Assembly: GCA_965205525.1 (NCBI GenBank)
Contig: OZ242171.1
Span: 1,178,001-1,242,000 of the forward strand
Reading direction: 5' to 3'
Length of the DNA stretch: 64,000 nucleotides
From: G965205525 sp965205525
Lineage (GTDB): Bacteria; Pseudomonadota; Gammaproteobacteria; JABABF01
The position numbers and the translations under genes are program-made. Below are positions 17,085 to 24,878 of the stretch, in pieces; position 1 is the first letter of the stretch; every line of letters begins with the position of its first letter. Under the pieces are notes generated by a model. That model saw only the letters and a list, made by a program, of their open reading frames with translations. It was not told where the DNA came from and ran no database searches.

Positions 17085-17312
17085 CCTAAGATCAACAAAC
17101 CTCTTCGGTTTTTTATTTTTGCCGATGACACCGAATGGGCAAAAGAAAAATTTCCACTGGACAGATCAGATTATGTTTTAGTCACCGAGCAATATAATTT
17201 AAAAGGTTATGAAGAGTTAATTCTAATGTCATTATGCAGGCATAATAAATTACAGCGAACAGCGTTTTCTTCTGGTGGGACACTTGGCTCCACTCTTATG
17301 CTGCCAAGATAA
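17085..17312 (+). pseudogene. Remnant of an alpha-1,2-fucosyltransferase (GT11) gene
   Basis: This frame reads KINKPLRFFIFADDTEWAKE, then a stretch ending GYEELILMSLCRHNKLQRTAFSSGGTLG before a stop. GT11 fucosyltransferases end with F(S/A)DD..W.., a D/E-L-x-LMS-C-x-H-N segment, and then an ANSSFSWWGAWL-like block. Here the last block is degraded (SSGGTLG in place of SWWGAWL). A TGA sits directly before the fragment, and no N-terminal two-thirds is found upstream. It is AT-rich against the neighbours. I read it as the decayed C-terminal end of a transferred polysaccharide gene. Confidence 0.6.
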
Positions 17313-17362
17313 TGACAGCCCCTTCCAAAGTGAACTCTTGCGCCGGGAGTAAGCAAGGAGAG

Positions 17363-17480
17363 CCGGTTGGGGAGAAATTGGCTGCGCTTATGAACGCTTA
17401 TGAAAAGGTGCTGCAGTTAATATTCTGGAGAGAACCTTCGGTATTCTAAAAGTCGCAGAGAATGCACCTTCCCCAACCGG
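17363..17480. repeat. Nested long-range inverted repeat, about 118 bp
   Basis: Outer arms CCGGTTGGGG (17363-17372) and CCCCAACCGG (17471-17480) are perfect complements. Directly inside the right arm, GCACCTT (17464-17470) pairs with AAGGTGC (17405-17411). The arms enclose a region with no open frame. It could be a small structured RNA, or the scar of a mobile element next to the fucosyltransferase remnant. No known family was recognised. Confidence 0.45.
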
Positions 17481-17555
17481 GGAATAGCGCCGATCGCCAC
17501 ACTCGCATCGGTTGTTCTCAACATAGCCCCGAGGGATTGGATGGGGCAAATGATG

Positions 17556-17561
17556 TATACT
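17556..17561 (+). promoter_or_regulatory. Candidate -10 of suhB (TATACT)
   Basis: TATACT lies 18 bases before the suhB ATG with no convincing -35 at standard spacing. If used, the leader would be only about 12 bases and would lack a ribosome-binding site, so suhB may be translated nearly leaderless. Confidence 0.35.
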
Positions 17562-17579
17562 CCCTAGTTTCTATGTAAT

Positions 17580-20351
17580 ATGCATCCTATGCTGAATATC
17601 GCCCTGCGCGCTGCGCGCAGGGCGGCACATCTGATTCGTCGGGCTGCGGGGGAGGTTCTCCGCACAGATATCTACGAAAAAGTCGCCAATGATTTTGTCA
17701 CCAAGACCGATAGAGCGGCGGAATCTGTAATTCTGGATGTGCTGCAGGCAGCCTATCCCGACCACGCCATTCTGGCGGAAGAAAGCGGTGTGACGGAGGG
17801 CGATGCGGAGTGGCTGTGGGTGGTCGATCCCTTAGATGGCACGAGCAATTTCATTCACGGTCTGCCCCATTTCGCTGTCTCCATCGCCTGCCTGCATCAG
17901 GGCCGCCTAGAGCATGGGGTGGTGCTGGATGTCATGCGGGGTGAAGAATTTACCGCCTCCAGAGGCCAAGGCGCCTTCGTTGGCAGCCAGCGGCTGCGGG
18001 TTAGCAGTTGCGAGGGGCTGCGCCGGGCACTGGTGGCTACCGGCACGCCGACGGTGGCGCGCCAGCAGGATTATGCCGAGCAGTACTTCGCCTGCTTGGC
18101 GGAACTGGCCACTAAGGCCTCGGGAATCCGGCGTGCAGGCTCGGCGGCCCTGGATTTGGCATGGATAGCAGCAGGACGCATGGATGCCTACTGGGAAATC
18201 GGTCTCAAGCCCTGGGATATTGCCGCCGGCGCCCTCTTGGTGCAGGAGGCGGGGGGGCTGATAAGCGATTTTGCGGGTGGCGAAACCTTTTTAAAGACGG
18301 GCCACATTGTCTCTGGCAACCTGCCCTGCTTTCGGCAGCTGCTCCCAATCATTAATCGCCACCTGAAAGATATCCCCACACTCCCCTCCGTGGACATGAC
18401 CCAAATAGCGGAGCAAGCAGAAGCCCCAGACCAAGAAGCCACAGACCTGGAAGCCGCAGACTTGGAAGCCGCAGACCTGGAAGCCGCAGACCTGGAAGCC
18501 GCAGACCTGGAAGCCGCAGACCTGGAAGCCGCAGGCCAGGAAGCCGCAGGCCAGGAAGCCGCAGGCCAGGAAGCCGCAGACTTGGACGCCCCAGACCAGA
18601 AAGTTGCAGACCTGGAAGCTGCAGACCAAGAAGCCGCAGTGAAAGAAGTGACGGAATATCCACCGGTAAAACCCCGGACCCGCAGAGCGAGCACCGAGCG
18701 ACCCTACCGGACCGCCAAAGAGCGAGAAAGCGAAAGAAGAGAGCGAAGAGACAGGCCCCGAGCAGATTCGAGGGACAGATACCAAGACAGTGAGAAAAGC
18801 GAGAGAAGACCGAGAGCCAGGACAGCAGAGGAATCTGGCTTCAGGTCCGACACGCGCAGGACAACCAGAGAAGAGGGAAACTCCACAGGCCGCCCCCCGA
18901 GACGCGGCGCCGGAAGAGACTTCGGCAAAGAGAACACCGGCTTCAGATCCGGCACGCGCAGGACAACCCGAGAAGAGGGAAACTCCGCAGGCCGCCCCCC
19001 GCGACGCGGCGCCGGTAGAGACTTCGGCAAAGAGAACACCGGCTTCAGGTCCGGCGCGCGCAGGACAACCAGAGAAGAGGGAAACTCCGCAGGCCGCCCC
19101 CCGCGACGCGGCGCCGGTAGAGACTTCGGCAAAGAGAACACCGGCTTCAGGTCCGGCGCGCGCAGGACAACCAGAGAAGAGGGAAACTCCGCAGGCCGCC
19201 CTCCGCGACGCGGCGCCGGTAGAGACTTCGGCAAAGAGAACACCGGCTTCAGGTCCGGCGCGCGCAGGACAACCAGAGAAGAGGGAAACTCCGCAGGCCG
19301 CCCCCCGCGACGCGGCGCCGGAAGAGACTTCGGCAAAGAGAACACCGGCTTCAGATCCGGCGCGCGCAGGACAACCAGAGAAGAGGGAAACTCCGCAGGC
19401 CGCCCCCCGCGACGCGGCGCCGGAAGAGACTTCGGCAAAGAGAACACCGGCTTCAGGTCCGGCGCGCGCAGGACAACCAGAGAAGAGGGAAACTCCGCAG
19501 GCCGCCCCCCGCGACGCGGCGCCGGAAGAGACTTCGGCAAAGAGAACACCGGCTTCAGGTCCGGCGCGCGCAGGACAACCAGAGAAGAGGGAAACTCCGC
19601 AGGCCGCCCCCCGCGACGCGGCGCCGGTAGAGACTTCGGCAAAGAGAACACCGGCTTCAGGTCCGGCGCGCGCAGGACAACCAGAGAAGAGGGAAACTCC
19701 GCAGGCCGCCCCCCGCGACGCGGCGCCGGTAGAGACTTCGGCAAAGAGAACACCGGCTTCAGGTCCGGCGCGCGCAGGACAACCAGAGAAGAGGGAAACT
19801 CCGCAGGCCGCCCTCCGCGACGCGGCGCCGGTAGAGACTTCGGCAAAGAGAACACCGGCTTCAAATCCGGCGCGCGCAGGACAACTAGAGAAGAGGGAAA
19901 CTCCGCAGGCCGCCCTCCGCGACGCGGTGCCGGTAGAGACTTCGGCAAAGAGAACACCGGCTTCAAATCCGGCGCGCGCAGGACAACTAGAGAAGAGGGA
20001 AACTCCGCAGGCCGCCCTCCGCGACGCAGTGCCGGAAGAGACTTCGGCAAAGAGGACACCGGCTTCAAATCCGGCGCGCGCAGGACAACTAGAGAAGAGG
20101 GAAACTCCGCAGGCCGCCCTCCGCGACGCAGTGCCGGAAGAGACTTCGGCAAAGAGGACACCGGCTTCAAATCCGGCGCGCGCAGGACAACTAGAGAAGC
20201 CGGGGAAACATTCGCTAAAGGAAAGGTCGGACCAAAAGCAGAGACGAAGGCTCCGGAAAGAGCAGCAGGCAGTACAGCAGCCAGCAGAAAAAAGACAACG
20301 GAAACAGCAGCCGGTGCAAAGTCGGAAAGTAAAGGCGAAAAAGAAACCTAG
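17580..20351 (+). CDS. suhB: SuhB (inositol monophosphatase family) with very long repetitive disordered tail
   Basis: Residues 1-262 are a normal SuhB. The start MHPMLNIA matches E. coli, with EESG, the metal-binding DPLDGTSNF, and WDIAAGALLVQEAGG also present. E. coli SuhB has 267 residues; this protein has 923. The extra part has three sections: 14 copies of a 5-residue unit based on DLEAA (18429-18638), an Arg/Glu-rich linker, and 13 full plus one partial copies of a 34-residue unit, GFRSGARRTTREEGNSAGRP then PRRGAGRDFGKENT. A Lys/Ala-rich end follows. The tail is low-complexity, highly basic and Arg/Gly-rich, like RNA-binding disordered regions. SuhB is an established partner of NusA in rRNA antitermination as well as a phosphatase. 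The repeats are stop-free in four frames, but copy-to-copy changes are mostly silent only in the SuhB frame, so this frame is the coding one. Confidence 0.9.
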   Translation: MHPMLNIALRAARRAAHLIRRAAGEVLRTDIYEKVANDFVTKTDRAAESVILDVLQAAYPDHAILAEESGVTEGDAEWLWVVDPLDGTSNFIHGLPHFAVSIACLHQGRLEHGVVLDVMRGEEFTASRGQGAFVGSQRLRVSSCEGLRRALVATGTPTVARQQDYAEQYFACLAELATKASGIRRAGSAALDLAWIAAGRMDAYWEIGLKPWDIAAGALLVQEAGGLISDFAGGETFLKTGHIVSGNLPCFRQLLPIINRHLKDIPTLPSVDMTQIAEQAEAPDQEATDLEAADLEAADLEAADLEAADLEAADLEAAGQEAAGQEAAGQEAADLDAPDQKVADLEAADQEAAVKEVTEYPPVKPRTRRASTERPYRTAKERESERRERRDRPRADSRDRYQDSEKSERRPRARTAEESGFRSDTRRTTREEGNSTGRPPRRGAGRDFGKENTGFRSGTRRTTREEGNSAGRPPRRGAGRDFGKENTGFRSGARRTTREEGNSAGRPPRRGAGRDFGKENTGFRSGARRTTREEGNSAGRPPRRGAGRDFGKENTGFRSGARRTTREEGNSAGRPPRRGAGRDFGKENTGFRSGARRTTREEGNSAGRPPRRGAGRDFGKENTGFRSGARRTTREEGNSAGRPPRRGAGRDFGKENTGFRSGARRTTREEGNSAGRPPRRGAGRDFGKENTGFRSGARRTTREEGNSAGRPPRRGAGRDFGKENTGFRSGARRTTREEGNSAGRPPRRGAGRDFGKENTGFKSGARRTTREEGNSAGRPPRRGAGRDFGKENTGFKSGARRTTREEGNSAGRPPRRSAGRDFGKEDTGFKSGARRTTREEGNSAGRPPRRSAGRDFGKEDTGFKSGARRTTREAGETFAKGKVGPKAETKAPERAAGSTAASRKKTTETAAGAKSESKGEKET
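18429..18638 (+). repeat. 15-bp tandem repeat, 14 copies, inside suhB
   Basis: Consensus GACCTGGAAGCCGCA, encoding Asp-Leu-Glu-Ala-Ala. Variants give Gly-Gln-Glu-Ala-Ala and Asp-Gln-Glu-Ala-Ala. The span is exactly 14 x 15 bases. It gives an acidic, helix-prone linker between the SuhB domain and the basic tail. Confidence 0.92.
18837..20200 (+). repeat. 102-bp tandem repeat, 13 full copies plus part of a 14th, inside suhB
   Basis: Period 102 is fixed by the GGCTTC element at 18837, 18939 and so on to 20163 (13 x 102 = 1326). Copies are over 90% alike. Variation is at a few sites: AGG/AGA/AAA, GGT/GGA, CCC/CCT, ACC/ACT, GGC/GGT/AGT, AAC/GAC. The first copies and the last four diverge most, as expected when homogenisation acts in the middle of an array. 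Confidence 0.95.
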
Positions 20352-20419
20352 GCAAAGCAGCAAAAGAAGCAGGGACGAGCTGGCTGGCTGCGAGTGGATA
20401 AAAAATTAGCAGAGGATGT

Positions 20420-20910
20420 ATGCCGATAAAAACTGATCTGACCCAAAATTGAGGAGGAAGAGGAAGAGAAGGAGAATCTCCGGAGCATAAAAAACTGAAA
20501 GAACATATCTGCGACAATCCAAACAAAGTAGACGCAGAGGGAAATGGAGAACCAGAATACAAACTCCCATCTGGAGATGCGATTGATATGGTAATTAAAA
20601 CCCTGACGAATGGGTTTGTGTAGAGGCAAAATCTCGCCGCTCAGACGAGGCAGACCTTGAACGAGGCTTATTTCAATGCCTAAAGTATGGAACTGTCGTC
20701 AAGACTATGCGTGAAGCGTACGACGGGACAGAGTCTGATTGGGAAAAAGCTCCTAAGAGCATTCGCATGGTTTTGGCTTTAGAAAAAACGCAGCCTAAAC
20801 AGGAAAAATGGAAAAAGCTGCACGGCTCCTTGGATAAATTTATGCGAGAAACCTTGGGGTATGGCATTGAGATTTATGATGGAATTAAGGTGCCCCCTTG
20901 CCCTGAATGA
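20420..20910 (+). pseudogene. Broken PD-(D/E)XK nuclease-like gene
   Basis: ATG 20420, with AGAGG just upstream, reads MPIKTDLTQN and hits TGA at 20450. The same frame continues as GGRGREGESPEHKKLKEHIC and reaches LPSGDAIDMVI. At the A-run 20597-20600 the frame then shifts by one base to NPDEWVCVEAKSRRSDEADL, RGLFQCLKYGTVV and on to the stop at 20910. GD-x2-D followed by V-E-A-K-S is the D...ExK core of PD-(D/E)XK nucleases. Adding one A restores VIKNPDEW. Two separate lesions (stop and frameshift) argue for a true pseudogene. It is AT-rich compared with its flanks. Confidence 0.65.
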
Positions 20911-20938
20911 ATATATGCAAAAACCTGCGGATACAGAC

Positions 20939-21850
20939 TCAGACAGAACTCCCCTGCTCCTTTTTCGGCAGCGCCAAGTCTTCTCGGGATATGCGCAGCA
21001 GCAAGAGGACGTTCGGCACCACATAAATAGAGGAATAGGTGCCGACAATTACGCCGAGGCTAAGGGCCGAGGCGAAACCTCGTATCAGCTCGCCGCCGGC
21101 TAGCAGCAGCACGAATAGGACCAGGAGGGTGGTCAGCGAGGTGAGCAGGGTACGCCCGAGGGTCTGATTGAGGGAGATATCGATAATCTCTGTGGCATCA
21201 CCTTTTCGCAGCCGGCGGAAATTCTCCCGAATGCGGTCGGAGACGACGATGGTATCGTTCAGCGAGTAACCGATTACCGCCAGCAGTGCGGCGAGGACCG
21301 TGAGATCAAAATCCCAGCGAAACAGGGAAAAGATACCTAAGATGATCAGCACATCGTGAAAAAGCGCGATCACCGCACCCACAGAAAACTTGAATTGAAA
21401 GCGAAAAGTGACATAGATCATCACCATGCCGAGGGCGGCCAAGAGAGCCAGCCCACCCTTTTCACGCAGCTCCGCCCCCACCTGGGGCCCGACGTATTCC
21501 ACCCGGCGGATCTCCGCCTCGGCACTGCCCTCCTGCAGCACGGCCAGCAATCGCTCCCCCTCCCCGTGCTCCTGTTTCCCGGACAGGCGGATCAGGAGCT
21601 CCTGCTGGGAACCGTAGCGCACCACCCGAGCCTGCTCGTAGCCGGAGGCGGTCAACTGCTCGCGCACTTTTTTCAGGTCCGCATTCTCGGCATAGCCCAC
21701 CTCAACCAAAGTGCCGCCGCTGAAATCCAGCCCCAGACTGAGACCGCCAAGAGCGAGAGAAATCGCCGAAACCAGAACGAAGAGAAGAGAAAGCAGGGCC
21801 GCATGCCGCCGCTTTCCCATGAAGTCAACCTGCCTTTTTTCAAATTTCAT
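20939..21850 (-). CDS. secF: Protein translocase subunit SecF
   Basis: Inner-membrane RND-like subunit that with SecD uses the proton gradient to help pull preproteins through SecYEG. The 303-residue protein has an N-terminal helix (residues 16-36), the GLDFSGGTLVEV periplasmic motif, and five further helices including the VIGYSLNDTIVVSDRIREN motif with the conserved Asp/Arg pair. Its ATG overlaps the secD stop by 4 bases. The C-terminus ends in the usual short cytoplasmic tail. Confidence 0.96.
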   Translation of the reverse strand: MKFEKRQVDFMGKRRHAALLSLLFVLVSAISLALGGLSLGLDFSGGTLVEVGYAENADLKKVREQLTASGYEQARVVRYGSQQELLIRLSGKQEHGEGERLLAVLQEGSAEAEIRRVEYVGPQVGAELREKGGLALLAALGMVMIYVTFRFQFKFSVGAVIALFHDVLIILGIFSLFRWDFDLTVLAALLAVIGYSLNDTIVVSDRIRENFRRLRKGDATEIIDISLNQTLGRTLLTSLTTLLVLFVLLLAGGELIRGFASALSLGVIVGTYSSIYVVPNVLLLLRISREDLALPKKEQGSSV

Positions 21851-23745
21851 GCGGATTTTTCCATGCGGGAAACAAACAGGCTGCGACCGACAGCCAACTT
21901 TTTCAAGGGACGCCCGCCATACACCAAGTTCACAATGGCGCGAGTACCTATAATGGCAGTAAACATGGAGGTCATGATGCCCAGCGACAGGGTGACGGCA
22001 AAGCCCCGCACCGGACCAGTGCCGACGATGTACAGGATGATCGCCACGATCAGGGTGGTTATGTTGGCATCCAGAATGGTGACCAGCGCGCGCTCATAGC
22101 CGGCATGAATGGCCTGCTGCGGAGAGAGCCCCCCTGCCAGTTCTTCCCGAATGCGGGAGTAAATGAGAACATTTGCATCCACTGCCATGCCGACTGTCAG
22201 CACGATGCCGGCGATGCCGGGAAGGGTCAGGGTCGCCGACAAGAGCGACATCAGCGCGAGCAGCAGCACCAAATTGGCGACCAGGGCCAGATCGGCGGCA
22301 AAGCCAAAACCTCTATACCACAGCAGCATGAACAGCAGCACTAGGCCGAGACCGACCTGAACCGAGCGTACGCCGAGGGCGATGTTCTCGGCCCCCAAGG
22401 AGGGGCCGACCGTGCGCTCCTCCACAAAATCCATGGGGGCGGAGAGGGCGCCAGCCCGCAGCAGCAGCGCGAGCTCAATGGATTCCGCCACCGAGTCCAG
22501 GCCGGTTATCTGAAACTGGGAGCCGAGGGCACTGCGGATGACCGCCAAGCTGATGATGCGCTTCTCCTCGTACTTTTCTCCCAGCGCAACCCTGCGCCCC
22601 GCTGGGTCCCGGGTTTCCGGGGTGCGGGTGCGCCGCTCAATGAACAGCACGCCCATGCGCCGCCCCACATTGTGACGGGTGGCCAAGTGCATCTTGGCAC
22701 CGCCCTGGGTATCTAAGTTAATGCCCACCATCGGCTGTCCATTCTCATCAAAGCCCGAGCGGGCATTGGTGACACTGCCGCCATCAATGATCAGCTCGCG
22801 CAGCAGCGAGGCGCCGGTGCCTTGGCTTGTATCGCGAAAACGAAAACGCTCACGGTTGAACACAGGGTCCTTGGAGCGGGACTCCAGGCGAAATTCCAAG
22901 TTGGCAAACTTGCCGAGAATCCGCTTGGCCTGCGCGGTATCCTGCACCCCGGGCAGCTCCACCACAATGCGCTTGCGCCCCTGGCGCTGCACCAGAGGCT
23001 CGGCGACCCCCAGCTCATTGACCCGGTTGCGCAGGATGACCAGATTCTGCTCCACCGCATAGTCTTCAAACTCAGTGCGCAGCTCCGGCGGCAGCCGCAG
23101 AATCAGCAGGCTGCCAGCCCCCGCCGTCTCCCTGTCCTGCGTCAGCTCCGAAGCGATTTCCTGAACCTCCTTGCTGCCTTGCTCCACAAGGTCCGCCCTC
23201 TGGAAGGTAATCTTTATAGACTCCTCCGATACGAGGTACTCCACCTGAGCGCCTATTCTCTTCTTGCGCAGAGCGCGCTGTATGTCTCCCGCGTAGTTCT
23301 CCAAGCGCGTGGTGATATAGGTCTCGCTGTCCACCTCCAGCAGGAAGTGCACACCGCCACTCAGATCTAAACCCAGTTTGACCGGCTTCGCCCCTATGGC
23401 GCGCAGCCAGTCGGGGGTATTGTCCGCCTGATTCAGCGCCACCACATAACCCTCTCCCAAGGCCGTCTGCACCAACTCCCGGGCCTCTAGCTGCTGCTCT
23501 TTCTCCCGCAGGCGCATCAAGATGCCACGCTCGTTTAAGGTTTCGCCGAAATAGGCAATATCCGCCTCGTCCAAGGCTTTGCGGATGCGCTGCACCAGGG
23601 GCTGCTTCACCCCTTGCACGCTGGTCTCGCCAGTGATTTGGATGGCGGGGTCCGGCGCAAACAGATTGGGAGAGACATACAGGAAGCCGAGGACGACAAG
23701 CGTCAGCACCAGCAGGTTTTTTGACCAAGAATAGCGGTTCAGCAT
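21847..23745 (-). CDS. secD: Protein translocase subunit SecD
   Basis: Partner of SecF, with a large periplasmic domain (residues about 30-460) that cycles to prevent backsliding of exported proteins. The start MLNRYSWSKN matches E. coli SecD (MLNRYP), so ATG 23743-23745 is preferred over an in-frame start 18 bases earlier. The 632-residue product shows GLDLSGGVHFLLEV, the P1 head and the membrane motif GMAVDANVLIYSRIREEL. yajC, which precedes secD in many bacteria, is not upstream here. Confidence 0.95.
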   Translation of the reverse strand: MLNRYSWSKNLLVLTLVVLGFLYVSPNLFAPDPAIQITGETSVQGVKQPLVQRIRKALDEADIAYFGETLNERGILMRLREKEQQLEARELVQTALGEGYVVALNQADNTPDWLRAIGAKPVKLGLDLSGGVHFLLEVDSETYITTRLENYAGDIQRALRKKRIGAQVEYLVSEESIKITFQRADLVEQGSKEVQEIASELTQDRETAGAGSLLILRLPPELRTEFEDYAVEQNLVILRNRVNELGVAEPLVQRQGRKRIVVELPGVQDTAQAKRILGKFANLEFRLESRSKDPVFNRERFRFRDTSQGTGASLLRELIIDGGSVTNARSGFDENGQPMVGINLDTQGGAKMHLATRHNVGRRMGVLFIERRTRTPETRDPAGRRVALGEKYEEKRIISLAVIRSALGSQFQITGLDSVAESIELALLLRAGALSAPMDFVEERTVGPSLGAENIALGVRSVQVGLGLVLLFMLLWYRGFGFAADLALVANLVLLLALMSLLSATLTLPGIAGIVLTVGMAVDANVLIYSRIREELAGGLSPQQAIHAGYERALVTILDANITTLIVAIILYIVGTGPVRGFAVTLSLGIMTSMFTAIIGTRAIVNLVYGGRPLKKLAVGRSLFVSRMEKSA

Positions 23746-24035
23746 AAATGTGATCTGCGCCAAGGGGACCGAGCCGACCGAAATGCTTATTTTACCTGCA
23801 TCGGAATGAATCGAAGATCATAACGGGCAGCAGCGAGGGAAATCTCACTGCCAAGGGTGCCGAGCCCTGCTATGCTACCTTGCAGCGGCAGCGGTGTGAG
23901 CTGGAGCACATGCGCAACCGCCACAGGCTGGTCGGCTATGCCACAACTGGTAGCGGCATGGGCCAGGAAGGGTTGATTTTTGGCAATCCGCCCCAAATCA
24001 TATTCACCGGTCGTAAAAACCGAGAGAGGCTCGCC

Positions 24036-24815
24036 ATGACAATCAAACAGCTTGATTCCACGCCCGAAGGTGTTCTTGGAATTGAATTCAACGGCTGGTT
24101 GAATGCCGAGGATTACCGGGAAATTCTCCTGCCTATCCTGCACCAGCACGTGGAACGCTACGACGGTTTTCACTTACTGTGCGTTACAGGGGAAAACTTT
24201 CGGGGGGTGAGCGCCGGGGCAGTGATGCAGGACATCCTGTCTGGCCTCCGCTATTCCACCCGCATGTGTGCCCTTGCGCTGGTGACTGATATCCCCTGGA
24301 TGCGCCGAATGGCGTGCCTTTCACGCCCACTGCTCCTCTGTCCGCTCCGGCTATTCCATGCGGACGAGATGGAGAAGGCCAAGGAATGGGCAGCAAGGGG
24401 GCTGGAACTGCACTATGAACTGGATCGTGAAAACAGCATCCTCACCGTGCTCCCCCAAGCGCCGCTAGCGCCAGAGCCCCTTACCAGGCTCTCCCGAGTG
24501 GTGGAAGAGCACTGTGCCCAGCACGGTCAGCTGGCAGGAATGGCGGTGAATGCCAGGCATTTCCCCTTCTGGCAGGGCATCGGCGGACTCAGGGGACATC
24601 TCCGCTTCCTCTGTCGCCACCGAGATAAGGTGCGAAGAGTGGCACTGGTTACAGACAGCCCCTTGGCCCGAGGGGCGGAGATGGCGGCACCGCTCCTGCT
24701 CCCCCTAGTGGTGCGGCACTTTCCCCACGGGGAGATGGAGGCGGCACGGGAATGGATACTGAGCGCCCCGAAAGATGCACCGCCCCCTGCCAGCTCCGCC
24801 GACAAGAAGGCATAA
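24036..24815 (+). CDS. Tandem SpoIIAA-like (STAS-related) domain protein
   Basis: The 259-residue protein consists of two similar halves of about 125 residues. Each has a GLDG-like strand start, a HVERYDGFHLLC-type or HGQLAGMAVNA-type strand, a KVRRVALVTDSP-type strand, and an ending in HADEMEKAKEWA or FPHGEMEAAREWI. This last pattern (F-x2-xE-x2-A-x-x-W) marks the SpoIIAA-like family (PF11964), usually found as a single domain. Members are small cytoplasmic proteins linked to membranes; function is poorly known. GAGAGG precedes ATG 24036. It converges on the peroxiredoxin gene. The first half has a long gap after ALVTDIPW and is the more divergent one. Confidence 0.7.
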   Translation: MTIKQLDSTPEGVLGIEFNGWLNAEDYREILLPILHQHVERYDGFHLLCVTGENFRGVSAGAVMQDILSGLRYSTRMCALALVTDIPWMRRMACLSRPLLLCPLRLFHADEMEKAKEWAARGLELHYELDRENSILTVLPQAPLAPEPLTRLSRVVEEHCAQHGQLAGMAVNARHFPFWQGIGGLRGHLRFLCRHRDKVRRVALVTDSPLARGAEMAAPLLLPLVVRHFPHGEMEAAREWILSAPKDAPPPASSADKKA

Positions 24816-24845
24816 AGGGCTGCGCAGCCGCCTGATATTCAGACA

Positions 24846-24872
24846 GCCAGCATCAAGAGCCTTGATGCCGGC
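24846..24872. terminator. Bidirectional hairpin between convergent genes
   Basis: GCCAGCATCAAG, loop AGC, CTTGATGCCGGC: 11 of 12 positions pair. It lies in the 63-base gap between the SpoIIAA-like gene and the peroxiredoxin gene. There is no T-run on either side, so it may slow polymerase or protect 3' ends rather than act as an intrinsic terminator. Confidence 0.45.
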
Positions 24873-24878
24873 TATGAG

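Noticed and set aside
18837..20200. CRISPR array
   Set aside because: The units are contiguous 102-bp near-identical coding repeats with no unique spacers, and no cas gene is near.
18291..20409. Long overlapping frames in the suhB repeat (one on plus, two on minus)
   Set aside because: A repeat period divisible by three keeps any stop-free frame open through all copies. Changes between copies are mainly non-silent in the other plus frame, and no start signal or known domain supports these frames.
20450..20452. TGA read as selenocysteine
   Set aside because: No SECIS-like hairpin directly follows, and the same gene has a frameshift, so decay is simpler.
20590..20605. Programmed frameshift
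   Set aside because: The A-run is only four long with no slippery heptamer or downstream stem seen, and the upstream stop is not explained by it.
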